Source of the DNA: Tsukamurella sp. 1534
Lineage (GTDB): Bacteria > Actinomycetota > Actinomycetes > Mycobacteriales > Mycobacteriaceae
Assembly (NCBI RefSeq): GCF_000312385.1
Contig: NZ_HE997628.1
Span: 640,843 to 704,842, forward strand
Length of the DNA: 64,000 nt
Direction of reading: 5' to 3'
Of the stretch, positions 6,823 to 16,129 are shown piece by piece (positions within the stretch are counted from its first letter, which is position 1; the number at the start of each line of letters is the position of its first letter). The notes beneath the pieces were generated by a model that worked only from the letters and a program-made list of their open reading frames with translations, had not been told where the DNA came from and did not search any database. The position numbers were made by a program, and so were the translations under genes.

Positions 6823-9591
6823 GTGACTTCTGCGAACTCCCCGTCCACCGTCGCGCCCACCTCAGCATCGGCGGCCGGTTCGCCCGGGGAGGCGGGCGAG
6901 AAGCCCACCATGCTGCTCATCGACGGGCACTCGATGGCGTTCCGCGCGTTCTTCGCGCTGCCGCTCGACGGCGGGCGGTTCCGCACCAAGTCGGGGCAAC
7001 CGACCAACGCGGTCTACGGCTTCACGTCGATGCTCATCAAGATCCTCGGCGATGAGGCGCCCGGATACGTCGCCGCCGCGTTCGACGTGTCCCGGCAGAC
7101 CTTCCGTGCCGAGATGTACCCCGAGTACAAGGCGCAGCGCTCCTCCGCCCCGGACGACTTCCGCGGCCAGGTGGACGTCGTCAAGGACGTGCTCACCGCG
7201 ATGGGGATCCCGGTGATGGCGCAAGAGGGCTACGAGGCCGACGACATCATCGCCACGATGACCACGCAGGCGCAGGAGCAGGGCTTCAAGGTGCTCATCG
7301 TCACGGGCGACCGGGACGCGTTGCAGCTGGTCAACGAGAACGTGACCGTGCTCTACCCCCGCAAGGGCGTCTCGGACCTCACGCGGTTCACGCCGGAGGA
7401 GGTGGAGACCAAGTACGGCCTCACTCCGTCCCAGTACCCGGACTACGCGGCGCTGCGCGGCGACCCGTCGGACAACCTCCCCGGCATCCCCGGCGTGGGC
7501 GAGAAGACGGCGGCCAAGTGGATCCGGGAGTACGGCGATCTCGAGGGGCTCGTCGAGAACGTCGACAAGGTGAAGGGCAAGGTGGGGGACTCGCTGCGCG
7601 AGAACCTGGCCACGGTCCAGCTGAACCGCCAGATCACCGAGATGGTCCGGGACATGACGCTGCCCTACACGCCGCAGGACCTCGCGCTGCAGCCGTGGAA
7701 CCGCGAGGCGATCCACCAGCTCTTCGACGATCTGGAGTTCCGCGTGCTCCGGGACCGGATCTTCACCGAGCTGGCCAGTTCGGAGCCCGAGGCCGACGAG
7801 GGCTTCGAGATCTCCGGCGGCATCGTCGCCCCCGGCACGGTCGCGGAATGGATCGCCGAGCACGGCGCGTCCGGGGAGCGGTCCGGGCTCGGGGTGGTCG
7901 GTCCCGGGGTCGTGTTCGACGGTGACGCCGAGGCCGTCGTCGTCGCGGCGCCCGACGGGGAGGGCGGGTACTTCGAGCTGTCCGGCCTCGGTCCGGAGGA
8001 CGAGGCCGCCCTCGGCGCGTGGCTCGCCGACGCGGAGCAGCCCAAGGCGGTGCACGAGGCCAAGTGGGCGATGCACGCGCTGGAGAGCCGCGGCTGGCGC
8101 CTCGGCGGCCTCACCTCGGACACGTCGATCGCCGCCTACCTGGTGCGGCCCGGCCAGCGCAGCTTCAACCTGGACGATCTCTCCGTGCGGTACCTGCACC
8201 GCGAGCTCCGGATCGACGCGCCGGGCGGCACGGACGACTCGCAGCTGTCGCTGCTGGACGACCCGGACGACACCGCTGCGGAGAAGGCCCGCGAGCAGAT
8301 CCTGCGCGCCCGCGCCGTCGTGGATCTCGCAGCCGCTCTCGACGAGGAGCTCGCCAAGATCGAATCGGGCCCGCTGCTCGCGGAGATGGAACTGCCGTTG
8401 CTGAAGGTGCTCGACGTCATGGAGAGCACCGGTATCGCGATCGACACGGATCACCTCGAATCGCTGCACAGCGAGTTCAGCGAGCGGATCCGCGCCGCGG
8501 AGGCGTCGGCGTTCGAGGAGATCGGGGAGCAGATCAACCTGGGCTCGCCGAAGCAGCTGCAGGTGATCCTGTTCGACAAGCTCGGCCTGCCGAAGACGAA
8601 GAAGACGAAGACCGGCTACACGACCGACGCGGCCGCGCTGGAGGCGCTGTACGAGAAGGAGCCGCACCCGTTCCTGCAGCACCTGCTCGAACACCGGGAC
8701 GCGACGCGGCTCAAGGTCACCGTCGAGGGCCTGCTCAAGTCCGTCGCCTCGGACGGGCGGATCCACTCCACGTTCAACCAGACCGTCGCCGCCACGGGAC
8801 GGCTGTCGTCGACGGATCCGAACCTGCAGAACATCCCGGTGCGTACCGAGGCGGGCCGGCAGATCCGGCACGCCTTCGTCGCGGGCGAGGGCTACGAGAC
8901 GCTGATGACGGCGGACTACAGCCAGATCGAGATGCGCATCATGGCGCACCTGTCGAACGACGAGGGACTCATCGAGGCCTTCAAAACCGGTGAGGACCTG
9001 CACAACTACGTCGGGTCCAGAGCGTTTGGCGTGCCGATCGACGAGGTGACGCCCGATATGCGGCGGCGGGTCAAGGCCATGTCGTACGGCCTCGCGTACG
9101 GGCTGTCCGCCTTCGGTCTGGCCGCGCAGCTGAAGATCTCGCGCGACGAGGCGAAGGACCAGATGGAGGCGTACTTCTCCCGGTTCGGCGGCGTCCGGGA
9201 CTATCTGCAGGACGTGGTGGTCGAGGCCACCCGCAACGAGTACACCGAGACCATCTACGGCCGCCGCCGGTACCTGCCGGACCTCACGTCGACCAATCGG
9301 ATGCGGCGTGAGGCCGCGGAGCGGATGGCGCTCAACGCGCCGATCCAGGGCAGTGCCGCCGACATCATCAAGGTGGCCATGATCCGGCTCGACGAGGCGA
9401 TCCGCGATGCGGGCCTGCGGTCCCGGATGCTGCTGCAGGTGCACGACGAGCTCGTGCTCGAGGTGGCCGCCGGGGAGAAGGACCAACTGGAGAAGCTGGT
9501 CCGCGAGACCATGGGCCACGCCGCCGAGCTCTCGGTCCCGCTGGAGGTGTCCGTGGGCTACGGCCGCAGCTGGGACGACGCCGCGCACTGA
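6823..9591 (+). CDS. polA: DNA polymerase I
   Basis: Replication and repair polymerase that removes RNA primers and fills gaps. The 922-residue protein has an N-terminal 5'-3' exonuclease domain (LLIDGHSMAFRAFF near residue 29; GDRDALQLV; GIPGVGEKTAAKWI), a degenerate 3'-5' proofreading-like domain in the middle (VHEAKWAMHAL, without the acidic motif set), and a full polymerase domain with motif A (DYSQIEMR, D698), the O-helix (RRRVKAMSYGLAYG) and motif C (QVHDE, D875). Loss of proofreading residues is normal in actinobacterial PolA. The GTG start was chosen because it sits at the expected transcription start of the damage-type promoter just upstream. Confidence 0.98.
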   Translation: MTSANSPSTVAPTSASAAGSPGEAGEKPTMLLIDGHSMAFRAFFALPLDGGRFRTKSGQPTNAVYGFTSMLIKILGDEAPGYVAAAFDVSRQTFRAEMYPEYKAQRSSAPDDFRGQVDVVKDVLTAMGIPVMAQEGYEADDIIATMTTQAQEQGFKVLIVTGDRDALQLVNENVTVLYPRKGVSDLTRFTPEEVETKYGLTPSQYPDYAALRGDPSDNLPGIPGVGEKTAAKWIREYGDLEGLVENVDKVKGKVGDSLRENLATVQLNRQITEMVRDMTLPYTPQDLALQPWNREAIHQLFDDLEFRVLRDRIFTELASSEPEADEGFEISGGIVAPGTVAEWIAEHGASGERSGLGVVGPGVVFDGDAEAVVVAAPDGEGGYFELSGLGPEDEAALGAWLADAEQPKAVHEAKWAMHALESRGWRLGGLTSDTSIAAYLVRPGQRSFNLDDLSVRYLHRELRIDAPGGTDDSQLSLLDDPDDTAAEKAREQILRARAVVDLAAALDEELAKIESGPLLAEMELPLLKVLDVMESTGIAIDTDHLESLHSEFSERIRAAEASAFEEIGEQINLGSPKQLQVILFDKLGLPKTKKTKTGYTTDAAALEALYEKEPHPFLQHLLEHRDATRLKVTVEGLLKSVASDGRIHSTFNQTVAATGRLSSTDPNLQNIPVRTEAGRQIRHAFVAGEGYETLMTADYSQIEMRIMAHLSNDEGLIEAFKTGEDLHNYVGSRAFGVPIDEVTPDMRRRVKAMSYGLAYGLSAFGLAAQLKISRDEAKDQMEAYFSRFGGVRDYLQDVVVEATRNEYTETIYGRRRYLPDLTSTNRMRREAAERMALNAPIQGSAADIIKVAMIRLDEAIRDAGLRSRMLLQVHDELVLEVAAGEKDQLEKLVRETMGHAAELSVPLEVSVGYGRSWDDAAH

Positions 9592-9684
9592 CCACCCTGC
9601 GGCGACATGAATGAATGCGGCAGCAGGGTCGACATCTGGCGGGACGGTCCGTATCGCCCGATCGCGTAGGGGCTTTCGTCGTGA

Positions 9685-10320
9685 TCAGTGCTCGGACCGT
9701 CCCTGGAGAGCCGAGGACACGAGGTCGCTCTTCTCCAGTGCGCTGCCCGTACCGATTGCCGAGATCCATGCGTGGGTGTCGGCGACCGCGGCCCAGTTGG
9801 AGGCGAGCAGCACCAGGAGCGTCTCGTGGATCTGCTGTGCCGAGGCGCTGCCTGCGGCGTTCGCGAGGTGGACGGCTCCGGTGGCGTCCGAGAGGACCTC
9901 GACCGCCAGGCCCTCGGTCTCGGCGCCCGCCGCGCTTGCGAGGACGCAGTTGTTGGTCATGTAGCCGACCAGGGTGACGGTGTCGATGCCGTTCTCGCGC
10001 AACCATTCCTGCAGACCGTCGGCAGCGAACACGCTCGATTGCCGCTTCACCACATGGTTTGCCACGACAGCTGTTCGCGCCTCCACCTCGGGGTGCAGGC
10101 GGGCACCTTCGGATCCCTCTGCGAACACGGGAGAGCCCTCGGGCCACACGTGCGCGACGGTGACCACGGGTACGCCGGCGTCGTATGCGGCGTCCATCGC
10201 GGAGAGCACCCGCTTGAGCGAATCGTCGCGGGGAGGGTATGCCACGGCCAGCGGCCGGTCGGCATCGAAGTACTCGTTCTGAACGTCGATCACGACGAGT
10301 GCGCGTCGGGGGTGCGTCAT
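9685..10320 (-). CDS. Isochorismatase-like cysteine hydrolase
   Basis: Cytoplasmic hydrolase of the isochorismatase/nicotinamidase superfamily, 211 residues. The catalytic triad is visible: D12 (VVIDVQNEYF), K92 (HVVKRQSSVF) and C125 (GYMTNNCVLA), including the cis-peptide region before the Cys. The substrate cannot be read from sequence; relatives act on amides or imides such as nicotinamide, ureidoacrylate or N-carbamoyl compounds. It is divergently transcribed from a GlxA-type AraC regulator, a pairing that is frequent for this family and suggests that the regulator controls it. The ATG is the first plausible start. Confidence 0.88.
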   Translation of the reverse strand: MTHPRRALVVIDVQNEYFDADRPLAVAYPPRDDSLKRVLSAMDAAYDAGVPVVTVAHVWPEGSPVFAEGSEGARLHPEVEARTAVVANHVVKRQSSVFAADGLQEWLRENGIDTVTLVGYMTNNCVLASAAGAETEGLAVEVLSDATGAVHLANAAGSASAQQIHETLLVLLASNWAAVADTHAWISAIGTGSALEKSDLVSSALQGRSEH

Positions 10321-10454
10321 GGAATCTGCTCCTGTGCATCGGGTTTCTGGGGCGGCGGTGTGAATCGGATCCGCTCGGTGTCCATCGTGGCTCCACTCCG
10401 CGGGGTACCGTGAGTGGCAGAAATGACTATCTTCGATGGATTCAGGACAACACC

Positions 10455-11399
10455 GTGCGCATCGCTGTACACGCCTTCGAGGGCATCTCGATGTTCCACC
10501 TCTCTACTCCCCTCATCACTTTCGGCGAGGTCGACAGACTCGGGCTCGCGCCGGACTGGACCGTGCGCATCTGGAGCGCGGAGGGCGGCCCCGTGCGTGG
10601 CGCGGACGGGGTCACGATCGACACCGCGGACGGATCGGCGGCGCGCGAGGCGGACCTGCTCGTCTTCCCCTCCTGGCCCACCGATCTGCCCGATGCGGAT
10701 GTCGATCTCGTCGAGGAGATTCGGGCCGCCCACGCGCGGAGCGCGATGATCGCGGGCCTCTGTCTCGGAGCCTTCCCCGTCGCGGCTTCCGGAATCCTCG
10801 ACGGTCGTACGGTCACCACCCACTGGGCGTCCGAAGTCGAACTCGCGCAGAGGTATCCGCGGGTCGCTGTCCGGGCGGAAGGCCTCTATGTGGACCACGG
10901 CGACGTGCTGACCTCCGCCGGGACCGCTTCCGCGCTGGACGCCTGTCTGCACATCGTGCGAACGCGGATCGGATCGACGGCGGCGACCGCCCTCGCGCGC
11001 TACCTCGTCATCGCGCCGCACCGCGACGGCGATCAGGCCCAGTACATCGACCGCCCCGTCCCGGCCGCCGGTGACGGACCGATAGGGGAGGTGACGACGT
11101 GGGCGCTGGCCAACCTGGACGCGCCGCTCACCGTCGAGAGTCTCGCGGAACGAGCCGGCATGAGCCCCCGGAACTTCGCGCGGAGATTCCAGGAGAGCGC
11201 GGGTGTCAGCCCTGCCAGGTGGGTCCTGCGCCGCCGGCTCGACGAGTCGCGCAGGCTCCTCGAGAACACCGCCTGGAGCATCGACCGCATTTCTCGGGAG
11301 TGCGGATTCGCGAGCACCGTGACGTTCCGGCAGAACTTCGTGCGCCAGTACTCCACCACGCCCACGTCGTACCGGCACCGGTTCACCGAACCGTCGTGA
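10455..11399 (+). CDS. GlxA-type AraC-family regulator (DJ-1/PfpI domain plus HTH)
   Basis: A 314-residue regulator with an N-terminal DJ-1/PfpI-like ligand domain (about 1-190; the nucleophile-elbow region reads IAGLCLGAF) and a C-terminal AraC double helix-turn-helix (about 215-312: LTVESLAERAGMSPRNFARR ... ISRECGFASTVTFRQNF). The start is the GTG preceded by CAGGA seven bases upstream; the longer open frame runs into the divergent neighbour's promoter region and is not protein-like. It probably senses a small molecule and controls the divergent cysteine hydrolase gene. Confidence 0.88.
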   Translation: MRIAVHAFEGISMFHLSTPLITFGEVDRLGLAPDWTVRIWSAEGGPVRGADGVTIDTADGSAAREADLLVFPSWPTDLPDADVDLVEEIRAAHARSAMIAGLCLGAFPVAASGILDGRTVTTHWASEVELAQRYPRVAVRAEGLYVDHGDVLTSAGTASALDACLHIVRTRIGSTAATALARYLVIAPHRDGDQAQYIDRPVPAAGDGPIGEVTTWALANLDAPLTVESLAERAGMSPRNFARRFQESAGVSPARWVLRRRLDESRRLLENTAWSIDRISRECGFASTVTFRQNFVRQYSTTPTSYRHRFTEPS

Positions 11400-11452
11400 T
11401 CCACGGGCCTCGGGCGCGGTACCGGCGTCGCGGATCGGTAGCGTGGACGGTC

Positions 11453-12055
11453 GTGTTCACCATCGGATTCGACCTGGACCTCACGCTCATCGATTCCCGG
11501 CAGCGGATCCTCACCGCGGCCCAGCGGTCGTTCGCCGACCTCGGCCATTCGGTGGCCGACGAACTGCTGCTGCCCCACATGGGTGTCCCGATCGACGACG
11601 TCGCGGTGCACCTGGTGCCGGAGATCGATCCGGTGGCCTTCCTGGCGCGCTACCGCGGCCACTACGACACCGATGAGACGACGCCGGTGCCGGTGCTCGC
11701 CGGCGCGCACGAGCTCCTCGAAGCGATACGCGAGCGCGGCGGTCGGTCCGTCGTCGTATCGGCCAAGCAGCAGGCCGCGGCGGAGCGGGCCGTCGCGGAT
11801 GCCGGACTGGACGTCACCACCGTGGTCGGCGGGCACTTCGGCGCCCGCAAGGGCGAGGCGCTGTTGCGCTTCGAGGATGTGCGCGCCTACCTCGGCGACC
11901 ACGTCGAGGACGCGGCGGCCGCGAAGGCCGCCGGGTGCCCGTTCATCGGCGTCACGACCGGCGAGTTCGGGCGCGACGCGTTGACGGCGGCCGGAGCACG
12001 GTGCGCCGTCGACGACCTGGCCGAGGTGGTAGCACTGCTACCAGAGTTGGTGTAA
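11453..12055 (+). CDS. HAD-family hydrolase
   Basis: A 200-residue haloacid-dehalogenase-fold phosphatase. Motif I is GFDLDLTLID (D7 and D9), followed by a helical cap (residues 15-75), motif II around VVVSAK, and motif III/IV around YLGDHVEDAAAAKAAG. The substrate is unknown; family members dephosphorylate sugar phosphates or nucleotides. A TAGCGT box (11439-11444) lies eight bases before the GTG start and no ribosome site is visible, so translation is probably leaderless, which decided the start. It is monocistronic between the GlxA-type regulator and the XRE regulator. Confidence 0.85.
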   Translation: MFTIGFDLDLTLIDSRQRILTAAQRSFADLGHSVADELLLPHMGVPIDDVAVHLVPEIDPVAFLARYRGHYDTDETTPVPVLAGAHELLEAIRERGGRSVVVSAKQQAAAERAVADAGLDVTTVVGGHFGARKGEALLRFEDVRAYLGDHVEDAAAAKAAGCPFIGVTTGEFGRDALTAAGARCAVDDLAEVVALLPELV

Positions 12056-12161
12056 ACGGCTCCCGTCGGAGTTTCGCGAGCCCTCTGACCTGCCCATTTT
12101 GAACTGTGCGATTGCAACACAACATATAGGGCAGACAACGGGCCGACTTTGCGACAGCGTA

Positions 12162-12620
12162 ATGCTGATGAGCGGTCCGGAGATCGACTGGGAGACGTAC
12201 GGCCACGCCCTCGCGCGCCGACTCGTCGTGCTGCGCAAAGCGCGTGGGTACTCGCAGGAGCGGCTCGCGCAGCTCGCCGGAATGCACCGGAACCAGATCT
12301 CGAACATCGAGCGCAACGTCAGCTCGAACGAGCGGTACGCGGACCCGCACATGTCCACCGTCTACCGGCTGGCGGCGGCGCTCAGTGTCGCCCCTTCGTT
12401 CCTCCTGCCGGACGTCGGGGTCTGCGTGCAGATGCGGTCATCGGAACAGGAGTCCGAGGAGTCGGCCGGCGCCGTCGAATCGGCCGTGCGCGCCGGTATG
12501 GGGCCCGTCGTGTACGTGGCCACCCACGACGCGTTCGAGGTGTCCACGCACGACGCCCCCGGGGCGGCCGCTCCCGATCCGGTCGAGACGGCCGTTCCCG
12601 AGGGCGTCGGCGCGGAGTGA
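12162..12620 (+). CDS. XRE-family helix-turn-helix regulator
   Basis: A DNA-binding protein of about 152 residues. Residues 13-75 form a Cro/C1-type HTH (ARRLVVLRKARGYSQERLAQ, then GMHRNQISNIERN, and a third helix STVYRLAAALSV). The C-terminal 70 residues are acidic and low in complexity and have no recognisable ligand domain. Two in-frame ATGs (12162 and 12168) are candidate starts and neither has a clear ribosome site. The 106-base upstream gap is unusually AT-rich for the window (AACACAACATATAGGG) and probably holds the promoter. The target genes are unknown. Confidence 0.8.
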   Translation: MLMSGPEIDWETYGHALARRLVVLRKARGYSQERLAQLAGMHRNQISNIERNVSSNERYADPHMSTVYRLAAALSVAPSFLLPDVGVCVQMRSSEQESEESAGAVESAVRAGMGPVVYVATHDAFEVSTHDAPGAAAPDPVETAVPEGVGAE

Positions 12621-12645
12621 GGCGGGCCGGAGCCCTGCCGCTGGA

Positions 12646-13038
12646 CTACTTCTTGGCGCTCGCGCAGTTGCGGTACGCGTCGGAGACCGCCCGCTCCACG
12701 TTCGCCTGATCGTTCAGCAGGCTGAAGCCGACACCGGACTGCTGGAACGCGAGGCCGGCGACCCGGAACTGACGGGTGAGCGGGTCCGAGGTGGCGATGT
12801 CGGCGAACTCCTTGGGGCCGCCGGCGGCCTGCTCGAGCTTCTGCACGAGGCCGGGGGACGAGCGGTCGATCGAGGCCCGCAGCTGTCCGACGTTGCACTT
12901 GGTACCGGGCACGGCGCGCACCGAGTTCTTGTCGGCGGGCTTCGGCGCGGGGCTGGGAGCCGCGGCGGCGATGGGAGCACCGACGAGAGCGAACGCTCCG
13001 AGAACGGCGGTGGTCGCGGCGAAACGACGGAAGGTCAT
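12646..13038 (-). CDS. Secreted hemophore-related protein
   Basis: A 130-residue exported protein with a Sec signal (RRFAATTAVLGAFALVGAPI, cleavage near AAAA-P). The mature part has two cysteines (GTKCNVGQL and YRNCASAKK) far apart, the pattern of the mycobacterial hemophore-related family that includes the haem-binding Rv0203. It ends in a charged tail. The gene lies 23 bases downstream of a second, diverged family member on the same strand, so the two form an operon. Haem binding is inferred from the family only; I see no obvious Tyr/His haem ligand set. The start is the ATG with a GAAAGG site. Confidence 0.8.
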   Translation of the reverse strand: MTFRRFAATTAVLGAFALVGAPIAAAAPSPAPKPADKNSVRAVPGTKCNVGQLRASIDRSSPGLVQKLEQAAGGPKEFADIATSDPLTRQFRVAGLAFQQSGVGFSLLNDQANVERAVSDAYRNCASAKK

Positions 13039-13061
13039 TGTGCGGGCCTTTCGGTGGTGTG

Positions 13062-13418
13062 TCAGTACTTGTGGCACTCGGCGATGACCTTGGCGATCTT
13101 CGCGTCGACCTGGGCGCGGTTGGCCTTGTAATACGAGGCCGCGGCGGGGTTGTCCTTGGCGAGCTCGGCGATCAGCTTCTCGCGCTCCTTGGGCGGGGCG
13201 GCGAGAACCTTCTCGGCGTTCGCGCGGCCGCCCGGGGTTCCGTTCATGACGGCGATGGCCTCGGGGGCGATCACCTGGGTGGCGCGCTCGACCTGAGCGA
13301 CCGTGCAGTTGGTGCCGGCGACCTTGTCGGTCGGCGCGGCGGAGGCCACTGCGGGGGCGAGGGTCAGGCCGGCGGCCGCCACGGCCGCCGCTCCAGCGAT
13401 GATGCGCGTGCGAATCAT
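13062..13418 (-). CDS. Secreted hemophore-related protein (second copy)
   Basis: A 118-residue exported protein with a signal peptide (IIAGAAAVAAAGLTLAPAVA, cleavage near ASA-AP). The mature domain is helical with two cysteines (GTNCTVAQVERATQ and IAECHKY), matching the hemophore-related family. It is the promoter-proximal gene of a two-gene operon with the neighbouring copy; the proteins share layout but little sequence, so this is an old duplication. The ribosome site GGAGAG precedes the ATG. The upstream region carries TATTCT as a possible -10 box and I see no iron-box sequence. Confidence 0.8.
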   Translation of the reverse strand: MIRTRIIAGAAAVAAAGLTLAPAVASAAPTDKVAGTNCTVAQVERATQVIAPEAIAVMNGTPGGRANAEKVLAAPPKEREKLIAELAKDNPAAASYYKANRAQVDAKIAKVIAECHKY

Positions 13419-13638
13419 GACACTCTCCTTCTCTGCGGCCGCCTCGATGTGGTGAGGGATGACGACTGCCCGAGCGAGAATACCGGGTTCGTATGAACAA
13501 CAACAGGACGTCGCCGGGCAAAGGGAACCGGGTGGTAGTCAAGGGGTACCCGGGTACCGGCTCGACTTGCAGATGGCCTCGACCTGCTCGATCCCCGGTC
13601 GGGCCTGCGTTTTCACGCGCCTTCGCCCGTTCTTCGCG

Positions 13639-14448
13639 CTATCGCGGCTTCTCGCAGCAGAAGATCGCGGTGCCCGGGAAGATCGCCCCGCGCAGCGGGC
13701 TCCATTGGCCCCACTGCTCCTCGAAGTCCTCGGGCCACTCGGGCTCGACGATGTCGACGAGGCGCAGGCCGGCGCTCACGACGTCCCGGACCCGATCGCC
13801 GACGGTGCGGTGGTGCTCGACGTAGGTGGGCGTCCCGTCGGCATCCGTCTCGACGTACGGCGACCGGTCGAAGTACGACAGGGTCGCGACCAGGCCGTCC
13901 GGCCCGGGATCGTCCAGGAAGATCCACCGCATCGGGTGATTGATCGAGAACACGAGGCGGCCGCCCGGCCGCAGCACCCGCGCCGCCTCGGCCATGACCC
14001 GCGCCGGATCCGCGACGAACGGGATCGCGCCGAACGCGGAGCACACCACGTCGACGGTGCCGTCGGCCACCGGCAGGTTCTCCGCGCCGGCCTGGACCAG
14101 GAGCGGGATCCCGTGCCGGACGTGCGGAAGGCCGCGCCGGAGCATCCCGGCCGAGATGTCGAGTCCCACGACGGAGGCGCCCTGCGCGGCGAGCCAGCGC
14201 GAGCACGGCGCGCTGCCGCATCCGATCTCCAAGGCGACGGTGCCCGGTCCGATGTCGCCCAGCAGCCCGGCCTCGGACTCGCGGACGCCCTCGGGGCACC
14301 AGACGAAGTCACCGTCAGCGGTGTCGACGCCGAGGAACGCCGCGTGCTCCTCGTGGTACGCCTCCGCGTCGGAGTCCCACCACGACCGATTGGCGGCCTC
14401 GGAGCCGGCGCTGTCGTTGCGCATGTCCGGTTTCGGTCGATAGGTCAT
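13639..14448 (-). CDS. Class I SAM-dependent methyltransferase
   Basis: A 269-residue cytoplasmic methyltransferase. The SAM-binding motif I is ALEIGCGSAPCSRWLAAQGA (about residues 73-92), followed by the acidic loop GLDISAGML and the post-motif VLRPGGRLVFS. The N terminus (SWWDSDAEAYHEEHAAFLG) is typical of a mycobacterial family of small-molecule methyltransferases. The substrate cannot be inferred. It is monocistronic, transcribed away from rpsA. Between it and the hemophore genes lie about 220 bases with only promoter-like sequence. Confidence 0.85.
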   Translation of the reverse strand: MTYRPKPDMRNDSAGSEAANRSWWDSDAEAYHEEHAAFLGVDTADGDFVWCPEGVRESEAGLLGDIGPGTVALEIGCGSAPCSRWLAAQGASVVGLDISAGMLRRGLPHVRHGIPLLVQAGAENLPVADGTVDVVCSAFGAIPFVADPARVMAEAARVLRPGGRLVFSINHPMRWIFLDDPGPDGLVATLSYFDRSPYVETDADGTPTYVEHHRTVGDRVRDVVSAGLRLVDIVEPEWPEDFEEQWGQWSPLRGAIFPGTAIFCCEKPR

Positions 14449-14578
14449 CGGCCTGAACCTCTCTCGGGAGGGCGGTTTGCCCAGCTAGCACCCGGCGGAG
14501 TAGCCTGGGGCACGCGTGTGCCCATGCGCACGCGATCTCGACCCAACTACGAGCACCTTGTCCGGAGCAATTTACCCA

Positions 14579-16057
14579 ATGCCCACCTCTACTGTTACGT
14601 CCCCGCAGGTCGCCGTCAACGACATCGGCTCCGCGGAAGACTTCCTCGCTGCGATCGACGCGACGATCAAGTACTTCAACGATGGCGACATCGTCGAGGG
14701 CACCATCGTCAAGGTCGACCGTGACGAGGTCCTCCTCGACATCGGTTACAAGACCGAAGGCGTCATCCCGTCCCGCGAACTGAGCATCAAGCACGACGTC
14801 GACCCGTCCGAGGTCGTCAACGTCGGCGATGCCGTCGAGGCCCTCGTCCTCACCAAGGAGGACAAGGAAGGCCGTCTGATCCTGTCCAAGAAGCGTGCGC
14901 AGTACGAGCGCGCCTGGGGCACGATCGAGGAGCTCAAGGAGAAGGACGAGGCCGTCAAGGGCACCGTCATCGAGGTGGTCAAGGGTGGTCTGATCCTGGA
15001 CATCGGCCTCCGCGGCTTCCTCCCGGCTTCGCTGGTCGAGATGCGTCGCGTGCGCGACCTCCAGCCGTACATCGGCAAGGAGATCGAGGCCAAGATCATC
15101 GAGCTCGACAAGAACCGCAACAACGTGGTCCTGTCGCGCCGTGCGTGGCTCGAGCAGACCCAGTCCGAGGTCCGCAGCGAGTTCCTGCACCAGCTGCAGA
15201 AGGGGCAGGTCCGCAAGGGCGTCGTGTCCTCCATCGTCAACTTCGGTGCCTTCGTGGACCTGGGCGGCGTCGACGGCCTGGTGCACGTCTCCGAGCTGTC
15301 CTGGAAGCACATCGATCACCCGTCCGAGGTGGTCACCGTGGGCGACGAGGTCACCGTCGAGGTCCTCGACGTCGACCTGGACCGCGAGCGCGTCTCGCTG
15401 TCGCTCAAGGCGACCCAGGAGGATCCGTGGCGCCAGTTCGCCCGGACCCACGCCATCGGCCAGATCGTGCCCGGCAAGGTCACCAAGCTCGTCCCGTTCG
15501 GCGCGTTCGTCCGCGTCGAGGAGGGCATCGAGGGCCTCGTCCACATCTCGGAGCTGGCCGAGCGCCACGTCGAGGTTCCGGACCAGGTCGTCTCGGTCGG
15601 CGACGATGCGATGGTCAAGGTCATCGACATCGACCTCGAGCGTCGTCGTATCTCGCTGAGCCTCAAGCAGGCCAACGAGGACTACACCGAGGAGTTCGAC
15701 CCGTCGAAGTACGGCATGGCCGACAGCTACGACGAGAACGGCGAGTACATCTTCCCCGAGGGCTTCGATCCCGAGACCAACGAGTGGCTCGAGGGCTTCG
15801 ACAAGCAGCGCGAGGAGTGGGAGGGCCGCTACGCCGAGGCGGAGCGTCGCCACAAGATGCACACCGCGCAGATGGAGAAGTTCGCCGCCGACGAGGCCGC
15901 CGAGGCCGCTGCCGGTGGTCCCGCCGCTTCGGGTGGCGCGAACTACTCGAGCGAGACCAACGCCGAGCGCACCGAGTCCACGCAGAGCGCCGGCGGCTCG
16001 CTGGCCAGCGACGCGCAGCTCGCTGCTCTCCGCGAGAAGCTGTCGGGCAACGCCTGA
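14579..16057 (+). CDS. rpsA: 30S ribosomal protein S1
   Basis: RNA-binding ribosomal protein that helps recruit mRNA. The 492-residue product contains four S1 domains, visible as GTIVKVDRDEVLLDIGYKTE, GTVIEVVKGGLILDIGLRG, GVVSSIVNFGAFVDLGGVDG and GKVTKLVPFGAFVRVEEGIE, and ends in an acidic Ala/Glu-rich tail. Four rather than six S1 repeats is normal for actinobacteria. The start is the ATG of PTSTVTSPQVAVNDIG, which matches mycobacterial homologues; the upstream in-frame extension is not conserved in style. A 20-bp hairpin terminator follows. In mycobacteria coaE follows directly, whereas here 23 kb of sugar genes intervene. Confidence 0.97.
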   Translation: MPTSTVTSPQVAVNDIGSAEDFLAAIDATIKYFNDGDIVEGTIVKVDRDEVLLDIGYKTEGVIPSRELSIKHDVDPSEVVNVGDAVEALVLTKEDKEGRLILSKKRAQYERAWGTIEELKEKDEAVKGTVIEVVKGGLILDIGLRGFLPASLVEMRRVRDLQPYIGKEIEAKIIELDKNRNNVVLSRRAWLEQTQSEVRSEFLHQLQKGQVRKGVVSSIVNFGAFVDLGGVDGLVHVSELSWKHIDHPSEVVTVGDEVTVEVLDVDLDRERVSLSLKATQEDPWRQFARTHAIGQIVPGKVTKLVPFGAFVRVEEGIEGLVHISELAERHVEVPDQVVSVGDDAMVKVIDIDLERRRISLSLKQANEDYTEEFDPSKYGMADSYDENGEYIFPEGFDPETNEWLEGFDKQREEWEGRYAEAERRHKMHTAQMEKFAADEAAEAAAGGPAASGGANYSSETNAERTESTQSAGGSLASDAQLAALREKLSGNA

Positions 16058-16077
16058 TTCGCCTTCCGCGCAGCGTA

Positions 16078-16118
16078 GGAACGCCCCGCATCCCGATCAT
16101 CGGGATGCGGGGCGTTCC
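16078..16118. terminator. Strong hairpin terminator between rpsA and the ABC operon
   Basis: A nearly continuous 20-bp inverted repeat: GGAACGCCCCGCATCCCGAT (16078-16097) and its complement at 16099-16118. It sits in the 72-base gap between the convergent rpsA and ABC ATPase genes and probably ends both transcripts. There is no T-run. Confidence 0.85.
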
Positions 16119-16129
16119 CCGTTCCGCGG

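Noticed and set aside
6862-9588. Very long minus-strand frame opposite polA (908 codons)
   Set aside because: It is the antisense shadow of a high-GC gene; composition is rich in Arg, His and Val and no domain is visible, whereas the plus strand encodes complete polymerase motifs.
13484-13499. GTTCGTATGAAC dyad upstream of the hemophore genes as a LexA box
   Set aside because: The mycobacterial LexA site has GAAC-N4-GTTC; here the half-sites are in the reverse order, so it is not an SOS box.
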